Shown in pieces: positions 1 to 7,102 of a stretch of DNA of 64,000 nt. Position 1 is the stretch's first letter. The number at the start of each line of letters is the position of its first letter. Both the position numbers and the translations under genes were made by a program. The notes beneath the pieces are model-generated. The model was given only the letters and a program-made list of their open reading frames with translations. It did not search any database and was not told where the DNA came from. Origin of the DNA: Halorhabdus sp. BNX81 (GTDB lineage: Archaea > Halobacteriota > Halobacteria > Halobacteriales > Haloarculaceae); contig NZ_CP107254.1 of assembly GCF_029229925.1 (NCBI RefSeq), forward strand, positions 248,001-312,000, given 5' to 3'.

Positions 1-212
1 GACGCGAACTCACGGCGACCGTCGAGGCCGTCGTCGACGAACTCGCCGCGGCGACCAACCTCGTCACGGGCGAGGGTGACGACGGCCGGCCCGTGGCGGT
101 CGTCCGTGACTGGGACTTCGGCGACCACGACAGCCACGACGATCTGTTCCGGGACCGTGATGGCGATCTCGTCCGGCAGGCACTCGCCGACTTCGAGTAC
201 GACCCCGCGTGA
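1..212 (+). CDS. cofE: CofE, coenzyme F420-0:L-glutamate ligase (3' end only)
   Basis: This is the C-terminal part of an open frame cut by the window start; about 70 residues are visible, ending at the TGA at 210-212. CofE adds gamma-linked glutamate to F420-0 in the last step of coenzyme F420 synthesis, in the cytosol. The visible tail runs through ELAAATNLV, then a short turn, PVAVVR and later DLFR, a pattern I recognise from CofE C-termini. It is followed 71 nt downstream, on the same strand, by an F420-dependent oxidoreductase, which supports the call. The start and catalytic core lie outside the window. Confidence 0.8.
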   Translation, partial: RELTATVEAVVDELAAATNLVTGEGDDGRPVAVVRDWDFGDHDSHDDLFRDRDGDLVRQALADFEYDPA

Positions 213-283
213 TCGAAGACGAGAAACGGGACGACACCGATTGACGACGGACTCACAGCACGGCACTCACAGCACACAGACCA

Positions 284-1264
284 ATGAAAGCGATCGAACT
301 CACCCCCGAACATCCGGTCGAAGAGGTACGACGACTGGCCGAGCGCGCCGAGCGCGCCGGCTTCGACACTATCTTCGCGAGCAATCACTACAACAACCGC
401 GATCCGTTCCAAACACTCTCGTCGATCGCGGCGGCGACGGATTCGGTTCAACTTGGCCCCGGCGTGGTCAATCCTTACGAGACACATCCAGTCCGGCTGG
501 CCTCGCGGATGGCGACCCTCGACGAGCTCAGCGACGGCCGCGGCGTCTTCGGGATCGGGGCCGGTGACGCCTCGACGCTCGCCAACCTCGGCGTCGAGCG
601 CGACTCGCCCCTCCGGCGCGTCCTCGAGACGTTCAAGGTCGCCCAGCAGCTCTGGACGGGCGACACCGTCGATCACGACGGCACTTTCCGGGCGACGGAC
701 GCGAGCCTGAACTACGAGGTGGGGGAGATTCCGGTCTACGTTGGCGCACAGGGCCCACACATGCTTCGGATGAGCGGGAAACACGCCGACGGCGTGCTCG
801 TCAACGCCGCCCACCCGGCGGACCTGTCGTGGTCGGCCGACCGGATCGAAGAGGGCCGATCCGAGCGACCGGACGACCGTGGCGATCTCGACGTTGCCGC
901 CTACGCGAGTGTCAGCGTCGCCGAGAGCGAGGACCGCGCCCGGGAGGCCGCTCGACCGCCGGTGGCGTTCATCGTCGGGAGCACCGCGCCGCCGGTACTG
1001 GATCGACATGGGTTGGATCACGACCGCGCGGAACGGATCGGCGACGCCATCGAGCGGGGGGACTTCGAGACGGCTTTCGGCGCGGTCACGCCCGAGATGA
1101 TCGACGCCTTCGCGATCGCCGGGACGAAAGCGACAGTCGCCGATCGGATCGAGGAGGCGATGAACCATGTCGACAGCTTCGTCGCCGCGTCGCCGCTCGG
1201 CCCCGATCTGGAGACGGCGATCGAGCTCGCGGCCGAGGCGCTCGAAACGGCTGCGGCGGAGTAA
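284..1264 (+). CDS. Mer-like F420-dependent oxidoreductase (LLM class)
   Basis: A 326-residue member of the bacterial-luciferase-like, F420-binding family, closest in pattern to 5,10-methylenetetrahydromethanopterin reductase (Mer). The Mer-type motif GAQGPHML lies near residues 154-161, and the N-terminal TIM-barrel segment carries FASNHYNNRDPF and LGPGVVNPYETHPVR. The length fits Mer (about 320-330). In methanogens Mer uses F420H2. Haloarchaea lack methanogenesis, so the homologue probably acts on a folate/pterin C1 carrier or another F420 substrate; the substrate cannot be read from sequence. It lies just after cofE on the same strand. The ATG at 284 is the first in frame and gives the expected N-terminus. 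Confidence 0.82.
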   Translation: MKAIELTPEHPVEEVRRLAERAERAGFDTIFASNHYNNRDPFQTLSSIAAATDSVQLGPGVVNPYETHPVRLASRMATLDELSDGRGVFGIGAGDASTLANLGVERDSPLRRVLETFKVAQQLWTGDTVDHDGTFRATDASLNYEVGEIPVYVGAQGPHMLRMSGKHADGVLVNAAHPADLSWSADRIEEGRSERPDDRGDLDVAAYASVSVAESEDRAREAARPPVAFIVGSTAPPVLDRHGLDHDRAERIGDAIERGDFETAFGAVTPEMIDAFAIAGTKATVADRIEEAMNHVDSFVAASPLGPDLETAIELAAEALETAAAE

Positions 1265-1289
1265 GTCTCGGCGGTGGTGGGACTCGGCG

Positions 1290-1493
1290 TTATGCCGGTG
1301 AGACGAGATCCACGACTGCGCCGAGCGTCAGGTACGCACTGGCCCCGACGGTCAGTCCGATCACCAGCGCGCCCATCCCGACCAGCACGGCGCTGATCGG
1401 GTCGTGCGTCACGACCTCGGCGAATCGAAACGGCATCTCACCGATACTGCCGACGAGCCGGTTCAGAAACGAGACGAGTGACAGGACGATCAT
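1290..1493 (-). CDS. Small two-helix membrane protein
   Basis: A 67-residue protein with two hydrophobic stretches: residues 1-20 around VLSLVSFLNRLVGSIG and residues 33-60 around AVLVGMGALVIGLTVGASAYL. It has the look of the small conserved membrane proteins common in haloarchaea. No catalytic motif is visible and I do not assign a function. It is convergent with the Mer-like gene, with 25 nt between stop codons. Coding is supported by the hydrophobic pattern and the absence of a better frame here. Confidence 0.6.
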   Translation of the reverse strand: MIVLSLVSFLNRLVGSIGEMPFRFAEVVTHDPISAVLVGMGALVIGLTVGASAYLTLGAVVDLVSPA

Positions 1494-1620
1494 GGTGGCA
1501 GTTCACACGCCCGGTACTTGGGTGCTTGGACGGCGGCGATCCATCGGGGCCTCCCAGTCCCGGCCGCGATCAGTCTCGACTCGGCGTCAGGGCTAAGAGC
1601 GTCGGCGAACTCGCTTCGGT

Positions 1621-1905
1621 ATGGGCGACGATGCGTCCTTAGACGAGTTTCTGGGCGACGAGGGGGAGTCGGCGACCGCGACCGAATCCGCCGACGACGA
1701 GGCGGCGAGTGGGTCCGAGCTTCCCGACGAGGCGGCGGCCCAGACTGAACGTGCCGAGGAACCGTCCGAGGAGTCCGTCGAGCCGGCGACGACGACCTAC
1801 GAGTTCGCCCCCGGCGGGGTCGAGTGTGCCTCCTGTGGGGCCACTGTCGACCGCCGGTGGCACCAGCACGGCGAGCTTGTCTGTGTGGCGTGCAAGGACT
1901 GGTAA
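1621..1905 (+). CDS. Acidic protein with C-terminal zinc ribbon (DUF7573-like)
   Basis: A 94-residue protein. Residues 1-60 are very acidic, low-complexity and probably disordered. Residues 66-94 form a compact four-cysteine unit, CASCGATVDRRWHQHG followed by CVACKDW, which should bind one zinc. Many haloarchaeal proteins share this design of an acidic tail plus a CxxC...CxxC ribbon; it resembles the family I know as DUF7573. The function is unknown; a nucleic-acid or protein adaptor role is possible. The start follows a GC-poor stretch with no competing upstream ATG. Confidence 0.7.
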   Translation: MGDDASLDEFLGDEGESATATESADDEAASGSELPDEAAAQTERAEEPSEESVEPATTTYEFAPGGVECASCGATVDRRWHQHGELVCVACKDW

Positions 1906-1974
1906 CGGCTGGACCGCGACGGCTGCCGGGACCGTGGGATTCACGCGGCTGGCGGTCGAAATGGGGTCACTCGA

Positions 1975-2163
1975 ATGGAACGTCGACTCACCTTCATGGC
2001 CATTCTGGTCAGCGGCGTCATCGGCTTCGGGCTGGCGGATTACGCGCTCGCCAGTGCGGGCTATGACAGGCTGGGGATGTTCGTCTGGGGCGGTGGGTAT
2101 CTCGCGACGATGTTCGTCCTCTGGTATGGGTGGGTTCGGCCACTCGACATGACCGGTATCTAA
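1975..2163 (+). CDS. Small membrane protein
   Basis: A 62-residue protein with two predicted membrane helices: residues 5-28 (LTFMAILVSGVIGFGLADYAL) and residues 35-53 (GMFVWGGGYLATMFVLWYGWV). It follows the zinc-ribbon gene on the same strand after 69 nt and may share its transcript. No family is recognised. It is unlikely to be a shadow because no other frame here encodes a plausible protein. Confidence 0.55.
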   Translation: MERRLTFMAILVSGVIGFGLADYALASAGYDRLGMFVWGGGYLATMFVLWYGWVRPLDMTGI

Positions 2164-2236
2164 GCCGGCGCACTCGACGTGGAGGCGGCCAAAACGAATG
2201 GTAGCGGAACGTTCAAGCCCGCGTCGGGGCGAACAT

Positions 2237-2551
2237 ATGACAATGAACGGGTCACTGGTGCCGTTGCAACTCGTCGACAACTTCCTGCTGAACTACAACG
2301 TGGGGGACATCCTGCTGTTGGTGCTTGGCCTGTCGATCCTGGCCGCAGTAGCGTTGCGCTCCCGGAAGGCGCTCGCGACCCAGGCCATCGGGTTTGGCCT
2401 CATTCTGGTGGTGACGCCGGGAAGTGCCCTCCAGCCGGGAGATGGGAGTCTCCTCGGCTCGGTCATGCAGTACAAGTTCTTTGGCCTGGTTCTCCTGCTT
2501 GCCGGCCCCGTGCTCTATACGACGGCACGGCGGTCGGCGACACCGAGTTGA
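2237..2551 (+). CDS. Small membrane protein, hypothetical
   Basis: A 104-residue protein with three hydrophobic segments, near residues 20-38 (ILLLVLGLSILAAVAL), 45-60 (ATQAIGFGLILVVTPG) and 74-92 (KFFGLVLLLAGPVLYTTA). The open frame continues upstream to 2198, but the basic, charged extension looks non-native; the ATG at 2237 gives MTMNGSLVPLQ, with an alternative two codons later. It is convergent with the NAD kinase gene. The function is not recognised. Confidence 0.6.
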   Translation: MTMNGSLVPLQLVDNFLLNYNVGDILLLVLGLSILAAVALRSRKALATQAIGFGLILVVTPGSALQPGDGSLLGSVMQYKFFGLVLLLAGPVLYTTARRSATPS

Positions 2552-2629
2552 GTGTCGCACGGCGATCGTCCGCCCGGGCTTCTCGGCGTCTCATCGCCTT
2601 CTCGATGCCACTTCAGCCTTCTCGGCGTC

Positions 2630-3505
2630 CTATTCGAGCTTCCCGAGTGCAGTGAAAAATTCCAGGGGTGGTCCGGCCACGTGGACCGGCTGGTCGGCCT
2701 GCTCGACCGTGATCTGGGCGGGCGGTTCGATCTCGTGGGTGGTCCGGCCGTCGCTGACAACTGAGGCCGTCTCGGCATCCTCGACGCGGACGGTGATCGT
2801 GGTGTCCTCGTCGACCACCAGCGGCGGCATCGGGCGCTCGGCGGCCATCTCCGTGACGACGAACACCGGGACGTCGGGGTGGACCAGCGGGCCGTCCTCG
2901 CTTAAGTTGTAGGCCGTGGAGCCGGTCGGCGTCGCGATCAGGACGCCGTCGGCGTGGCCGCTGGTGTACAGCGCGTCGTCGATCCGGACGGTCGTGCCGA
3001 CGCCGTTGCCGTGGCCGCGCTGGGGCCCCTGAATCACGACTTCGTTCAACGCCGGCGGGAGTTCCCACCCGTCGCCGCTCACCTGGAGTCGGGGGAGCGC
3101 TCGCGTCGGTGTCTCGCCGTCCTCGCGGATGTCAGTTACCACGTCCCGGATGACGTCGATGGCGTCGTTCGGCGAGACGGCGTTCAGGAAGCCGACCTCA
3201 CCGAGGTTGACGCCCATGATCGGCGTCCCGTTGGCCCCGCGTGCGGCGTACAGAAACGTGCCGTCGCCGCCGATCGAGACGATCAGGTCGGTGTCGTCGA
3301 TCTCCTCGATCGAGACGCTCGCCGGGGCGTCGAGTTCCGGCGTGGCGACGCCACCGTAGGTGTCGTGGCGGTCGTCGGCGAGCGCCGCGGCCGTCACCTC
3401 GTCGACGACGATCGAGACGGCTTCGTCCGCCAGATCCATCCGGATCGCCTCGATGAGCGAGCGGGCACGTGGATTGTCCTTCTGTCCGACGAGTCCGAGT
3501 TCCAT
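2630..3505 (-). CDS. nadK: NAD kinase (NAD/NADH kinase)
   Basis: A 291-residue ATP-NAD kinase that phosphorylates NAD(H) to NADP(H) in the cytosol. The diagnostic GGDGT loop is at residues 79-83 (VSIGGDGTFLYAARG), followed by MGVNLGEVGFL and the conserved GSTAYNLSEDGPLVHP stretch that shapes the active site. The length suits archaeal NadK. It sits back to back with the KaiC-like gene. The ATG at 3505 gives the normal first beta strand MELGLVGQKDNPRA. Confidence 0.93.
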   Translation of the reverse strand: MELGLVGQKDNPRARSLIEAIRMDLADEAVSIVVDEVTAAALADDRHDTYGGVATPELDAPASVSIEEIDDTDLIVSIGGDGTFLYAARGANGTPIMGVNLGEVGFLNAVSPNDAIDVIRDVVTDIREDGETPTRALPRLQVSGDGWELPPALNEVVIQGPQRGHGNGVGTTVRIDDALYTSGHADGVLIATPTGSTAYNLSEDGPLVHPDVPVFVVTEMAAERPMPPLVVDEDTTITVRVEDAETASVVSDGRTTHEIEPPAQITVEQADQPVHVAGPPLEFFTALGKLE

Positions 3506-3625
3506 AACTCGACCTTGCTCACCGCCCCTGATAAAATCGTCTCATCTCGTGCGGACGGACAGAGTTATTGAGGTGTGAATCCAATCTCTGGACATGACTG
3601 GTTGCCCCAGTCGAGGAGTCAGCAC

Positions 3626-4738
3626 ATGAGCGACGACGACTCGGATGATGACTGGTTCGAGCAGGCGATCAGCGAGGATCCGGACGGTGGTGACGGCCCA
3701 TCCACGCAGACTGACGAGACGTCCTCGACTGGCGCGGAAGACGACCAGCAAACGCCCGACAGTGACGTCGCTGCAGAGACAAGCGAATTCGAGGCAGCCC
3801 TCGACTCAGTCTCCGAGTCGACTTCGACAACCGAGGACGGTGGGGCGGATTCGATCACCGAGACAGGAGCGGTGGACGCTTCGACTGACGAAGACGGCGG
3901 GGATGTGACCGCCCAGGAGGGCGAAGGCGCGCTGTTCGACGAGGATTTCGCCAGTGCGCTTGATTCGGCTGGCGGTCCCGGCGGCGATAGCGGCGGAGCC
4001 GCGGCCGAGAATCCGTTCGAAGACGACGAGTCCTTCGAGTCGGAGATCCCACGTATCGACCTCGGGATCGAGGGGCTCGACGGGATGATACAGGGTGGGA
4101 TCCCACAGCGTCACCTGATGGTCGTCATCGGGTCGCCCGGGACCGGCAAGACCACCTTCGGCCTCCAGTTTCTTCACCATGGTCTCCAACAGGGCGAGGA
4201 CGTCGTCTTCATCACGCTCGAACAGAGTCGCGAGAGCATCCTCGACACCGCCGACGAGCGTGGTTGGGAGTTCGACCGCTACGAACGTGAGGACCGACTC
4301 GCAATCGTCGATCTCGACCCCGTCGAGATGGCCAACAGCTTAGAGAACATCCGGGGGGAGTTCCCCGAGCTCGTTCGGGAGTTCGGTGCCGACCGACTGG
4401 TGCTTGACTCGGTCTCGTTGCTGGAGATGATGTACGACGACCAGGCCCGCCGCCGGACGGAGGTGTTCGACTTTACCCGCTCGTTGAAAGAGGCCGGCGT
4501 CACGACGATGTTCACCAGCGAGGCCAACGAGGACAACCCCTACGCCTCCAGACACGGCATCATCGAGTACCTGACCGACGCCGTCTTCGTCCTCCAGTAC
4601 GTCCGTGGGGACACCCAGGAGACCCGCCTCGCCGTCGAGATCCAGAAGATACGCAACGCCAACCACTCCCGTGCCACGAAACCCTACGCGATCACGCTGG
4701 ACGGCATCGACGTCTACCAGCAGGCAAGCATCTTCTAG
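3626..4738 (+). CDS. KaiC-like single-domain ATPase (HTR-like protein)
   Basis: About 370 residues. The first 140 are acidic, serine/threonine-rich and probably disordered. The rest is one RecA/KaiC ATPase domain with Walker A GSPGTGKTTF near residues 168-177 and a Walker B-like strand RLVLDSVSLL. Haloarchaea carry many such single-KaiC proteins, often linked to taxis or signalling, and annotated as HTR-like or KaiC-domain proteins. The frame is open from 3575, but the ATG at 3626 begins the typical acidic MSDDDSDDDWF and is preferred. It is convergent with the stress protein downstream. The specific partner is unknown. Confidence 0.82.
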   Translation: MSDDDSDDDWFEQAISEDPDGGDGPSTQTDETSSTGAEDDQQTPDSDVAAETSEFEAALDSVSESTSTTEDGGADSITETGAVDASTDEDGGDVTAQEGEGALFDEDFASALDSAGGPGGDSGGAAAENPFEDDESFESEIPRIDLGIEGLDGMIQGGIPQRHLMVVIGSPGTGKTTFGLQFLHHGLQQGEDVVFITLEQSRESILDTADERGWEFDRYEREDRLAIVDLDPVEMANSLENIRGEFPELVREFGADRLVLDSVSLLEMMYDDQARRRTEVFDFTRSLKEAGVTTMFTSEANEDNPYASRHGIIEYLTDAVFVLQYVRGDTQETRLAVEIQKIRNANHSRATKPYAITLDGIDVYQQASIF

Positions 4739-4758
4739 ACGCGTGATCGGCGGCCGGA

Positions 4759-5187
4759 CTACCGGACGACCGTGATCGGGACGGGCGAGCGCCGGACGAC
4801 CGTCTCGGCGACGCTCCCCAGCAGGATGCGTGAGACGCCCGAGCGACCGTGACTGCCCATCACGATCTGGTCGACGTCGTGCTCTTCGGCGTGCTGGACG
4901 ATCGTGTGGGTGGGCTTGCCGACCTCGATGAACTCCTCAAAAGTGCCCGCGAAGCCGGTCGCCCCGGATTCAACCTCGCTGAAGAGGTTCTCGGCCTGTT
5001 CTTTCTGGCGGTCGTACCACTCCTCGGAGAACGTCGGCATCGACGCCTGGACGCTGTAGCCCGCGTCGGCCGGGTTGATGACGTGCAGCAGGTGCATCTC
5101 GGCGTCCGGGAACTCCGCGACGGCGAACTCGATTGCCTCCCTCGATTGTTCGCTGCCGTCGACCGGCACCAGAATGCGCTTGCTCAT
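4759..5187 (-). CDS. Universal stress protein, UspA family
   Basis: A 142-residue UspA-fold protein, the normal single-domain length. It opens with SKRILVPVDGSEQS and carries the ATP-binding pattern G-2x-G-9x-GS in GSHGRSGVSRILLGSVAE, followed by SPVPITVVR at the end, so it should belong to the nucleotide-binding subgroup. The frame extends five codons upstream to 5202, but the ATG at 5187 gives the family N-terminus. These proteins are cytosolic and stress-linked; the specific role is not evident. Confidence 0.9.
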   Translation of the reverse strand: MSKRILVPVDGSEQSREAIEFAVAEFPDAEMHLLHVINPADAGYSVQASMPTFSEEWYDRQKEQAENLFSEVESGATGFAGTFEEFIEVGKPTHTIVQHAEEHDVDQIVMGSHGRSGVSRILLGSVAETVVRRSPVPITVVR

Positions 5188-5310
5188 GTTTACTGTTACC
5201 ACACATGTGGACTTGAGTCTTCTCCTGTCTTCGGTTCCACTGGATCTACCGGTCAGTACCGAGACGGTCGATTCAAAATTTTTAACTTATCTACGTATCA
5301 ACTAATCCGT

Positions 5311-6081
5311 ATGAGCAATATGGGAAATACGTATCGGTCACTCCTCGATAGACTCCGTCAACCGGCGTATACGGGCCCAAACCGCTGTAGTCGGTGTACC
5401 GCAGTTAACACCGTTCTGGCAGTAGCTGTTGCCAGTGCGCTGGCTACCATCTCCCTCCCCGTTGGGGCTTTCGCGTTCCTGGTCAGTATTGCGATGATAT
5501 ACTTCCGCGGGTATCTCATTCCCGGAACACCCACGCTGACCAAGCGATACTTTCCGGACTCGCTTTTGGCACTCTTCGGGAAAGCTGGTGTCGATGGTGT
5601 CTCCGTTCTCACGGAACTGGATGTCGTTGCGAAGAAATCTGGTGAGAACGACATGTCGCTTACCGATACGGCCATCGATGAGTTCCAGTCGGAGTTCGAT
5701 TCACTGACCGATACCACGGAGAAAGAACGGCTTCGGAACGTGTTCCAGGTCGACTCGATCGAGATCGACGAGGCACTCGGGGCGTGTATCGTCCTCGGCG
5801 ATGGCGAGCCACTCCTCCGTCGGGAATCACGCCTGGCGCTCCAGATTGAGCTGGCCGCACTCCCTATTTTGGAGCGCCGGGCCGATGACTTTTACGCCGC
5901 AGATGTCTCAGCGCAGTTTGCCATCCTCGCTTCGTTCCGATCATTCATTGAAACCTGTCCCGCCTGTGAGACTCCGATATCAGTGACCCAGGAGTCGGTT
6001 GAGTCCTGTTGTTCGACGGCGACAGTGACCGTCCTCGGCTGCGAGGAGTGTCAGACGGACATTCTCGAAGTCGCATCGTAG
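5311..6081 (+). CDS. Membrane protein with terminal CxxC zinc-ribbon motifs, partner of the halocin-like gene
   Basis: A 256-residue protein. An N-terminal CSRC pair (about residues 26-29) precedes two membrane helices at about residues 31-68 (VNTVLAVAVASALATISLPV, then AFLVSIAMIYF). A soluble domain of about 130 residues follows. The C-terminus is cysteine-rich: CPACETPI, a CC pair and CEECQTDI, probably a zinc ribbon. The frame is open from 4849, but the TATA-like TTTTTAACTTA at about 5278-5288 points to a leaderless start at the ATG at 5311. It lies upstream of the cysteine-rich secreted precursor on the same strand, in lower-GC DNA. A role in immunity, processing or export of that peptide is a guess from position. 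Confidence 0.72.
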   Translation: MSNMGNTYRSLLDRLRQPAYTGPNRCSRCTAVNTVLAVAVASALATISLPVGAFAFLVSIAMIYFRGYLIPGTPTLTKRYFPDSLLALFGKAGVDGVSVLTELDVVAKKSGENDMSLTDTAIDEFQSEFDSLTDTTEKERLRNVFQVDSIEIDEALGACIVLGDGEPLLRRESRLALQIELAALPILERRADDFYAADVSAQFAILASFRSFIETCPACETPISVTQESVESCCSTATVTVLGCEECQTDILEVAS

Positions 6082-6287
6082 GAACGAACGATGCTGTCTG
6101 ACAGTTCTCCCACCGACCACGCAGGTGCACTTCATCGCGCCTGTCCGTTCCGGAACGTGGGACGGCCGATTCACTTCTGATACACTGTCCCACAACGTGA
6201 TCGATAACTGTGGGGTGGGGCGGTCATTTTCGTCGGCTTCGCTCACACGTTCATGATTGATCGCCTAGTCGTACCTTTTAGAGAACA

Positions 6288-6295
6288 TTTATAAT
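6288..6295 (+). promoter_or_regulatory. TATA box of the cysteine-rich precursor gene
   Basis: TTTATAAT lies in a locally AT-rich stretch. An archaeal transcript from it should start near 6315-6320. The ATG at 6309 is therefore probably upstream of the transcript, and the in-frame ATG at 6345 (or the one at 6315) is more likely used. Confidence 0.55.
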
Positions 6296-6344
6296 AATGT
6301 AATTAGATATGTTTATGTGGGAGTGGCATATATGTCCGACCGCA

Positions 6345-6989
6345 ATGTCCACCGATTCCGACAATTCGGTGAGTCGTACAGAGATCGCAAATGATGTGAG
6401 TGCGTCAGCACACGAAACGGTGGCCGGCCAATCCGATCGTCGTGGGTTCCTGAAGGGGGTGGCCGCGGCGGCCGCCGCAACGCTCGGGCTGGGGAGCGTT
6501 GCTGGCAGTGTGAGTGCCTCTAGCGCCTGGGACCAAGCGTACAAGATCGCGAAAACGTACGAAGACCCAGAAACGGTCAGTGAGGTATTAGAGAATCAGG
6601 ACGGACTAGTAGCTGACATCGCGGAAAAGACTACTCTTCCCAAGCATAAGGTCAGCGATCTCGATTATGCAAAGGTCTCTGCCGGGTCAGTGAAAGCCGC
6701 CAACGGTCACGTGGCGGCGGTAACTGCGCACAAAGATCTCGATGATGGGTCGCTCTTGATACAGACTTATCCCGAAGAAAACGAGGCATTTGCGCTGGTC
6801 CAGTCGGCTGATGGGGAGTCCGAGTCGGTTGGGGTTGCCGACTTAAATCCTGTTGGCTGTGGATCAGATTGTGATGACTGTAGATGTCATGAAGAAACTG
6901 TTTGTAGTTGTAATCATAAAGCGAGCTGTTGTTATGAGATGATAAAGTGTAAATGCTACGATGGTTGTTGGGTTGATTGGCTCTGTTAG
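6345..6989 (+). CDS. Tat-exported precursor with 12-cysteine C-terminal peptide (halocin-like)
   Basis: A 214-residue prepropeptide. A long n-region leads to the twin-arginine motif DRRGFLKG, an alanine-rich h-region and a SVSASS cleavage-like site, so it should be exported folded by Tat. Next comes an acidic domain of about 125 residues starting AWDQAYKIAKTYEDPETV. The last 43 residues hold 12 cysteines with CRC, CSC, CC and CKC pairs, ending CWVDWLC. This leader-domain-peptide layout is the one known for halocin C8, where the middle part gives immunity and the tail is the toxin; I see no clear sequence identity to C8. Positions 6841-6989 are about 38% GC, against about 73% for 6421-6480. 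A metallothionein-like metal-binding tail is the main alternative. Confidence 0.75.
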   Translation: MSTDSDNSVSRTEIANDVSASAHETVAGQSDRRGFLKGVAAAAAATLGLGSVAGSVSASSAWDQAYKIAKTYEDPETVSEVLENQDGLVADIAEKTTLPKHKVSDLDYAKVSAGSVKAANGHVAAVTAHKDLDDGSLLIQTYPEENEAFALVQSADGESESVGVADLNPVGCGSDCDDCRCHEETVCSCNHKASCCYEMIKCKCYDGCWVDWLC

Positions 6990-7102
6990 ACACATTTGCA
7001 GCAGCCCCTGTGAAACGAATTTCAGATCCTTAAAATTATCGGTGGGGGATCTGATTAATATTTCATTATTTCAATTCAAAGAGCGAGTTAGGATATAATA
7101 TT

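Noticed and set aside
4849-5310. N-terminal extension of the zinc-ribbon membrane protein
   Set aside because: It is antisense to the stress-protein gene, and the promoter at about 5278 points to the ATG at 5311.
6309-6344. ATG at 6309 as the start of the cysteine-rich precursor
   Set aside because: The TATA box at 6288-6295 would start transcription downstream of it, and the extra residues fit a Tat leader poorly.
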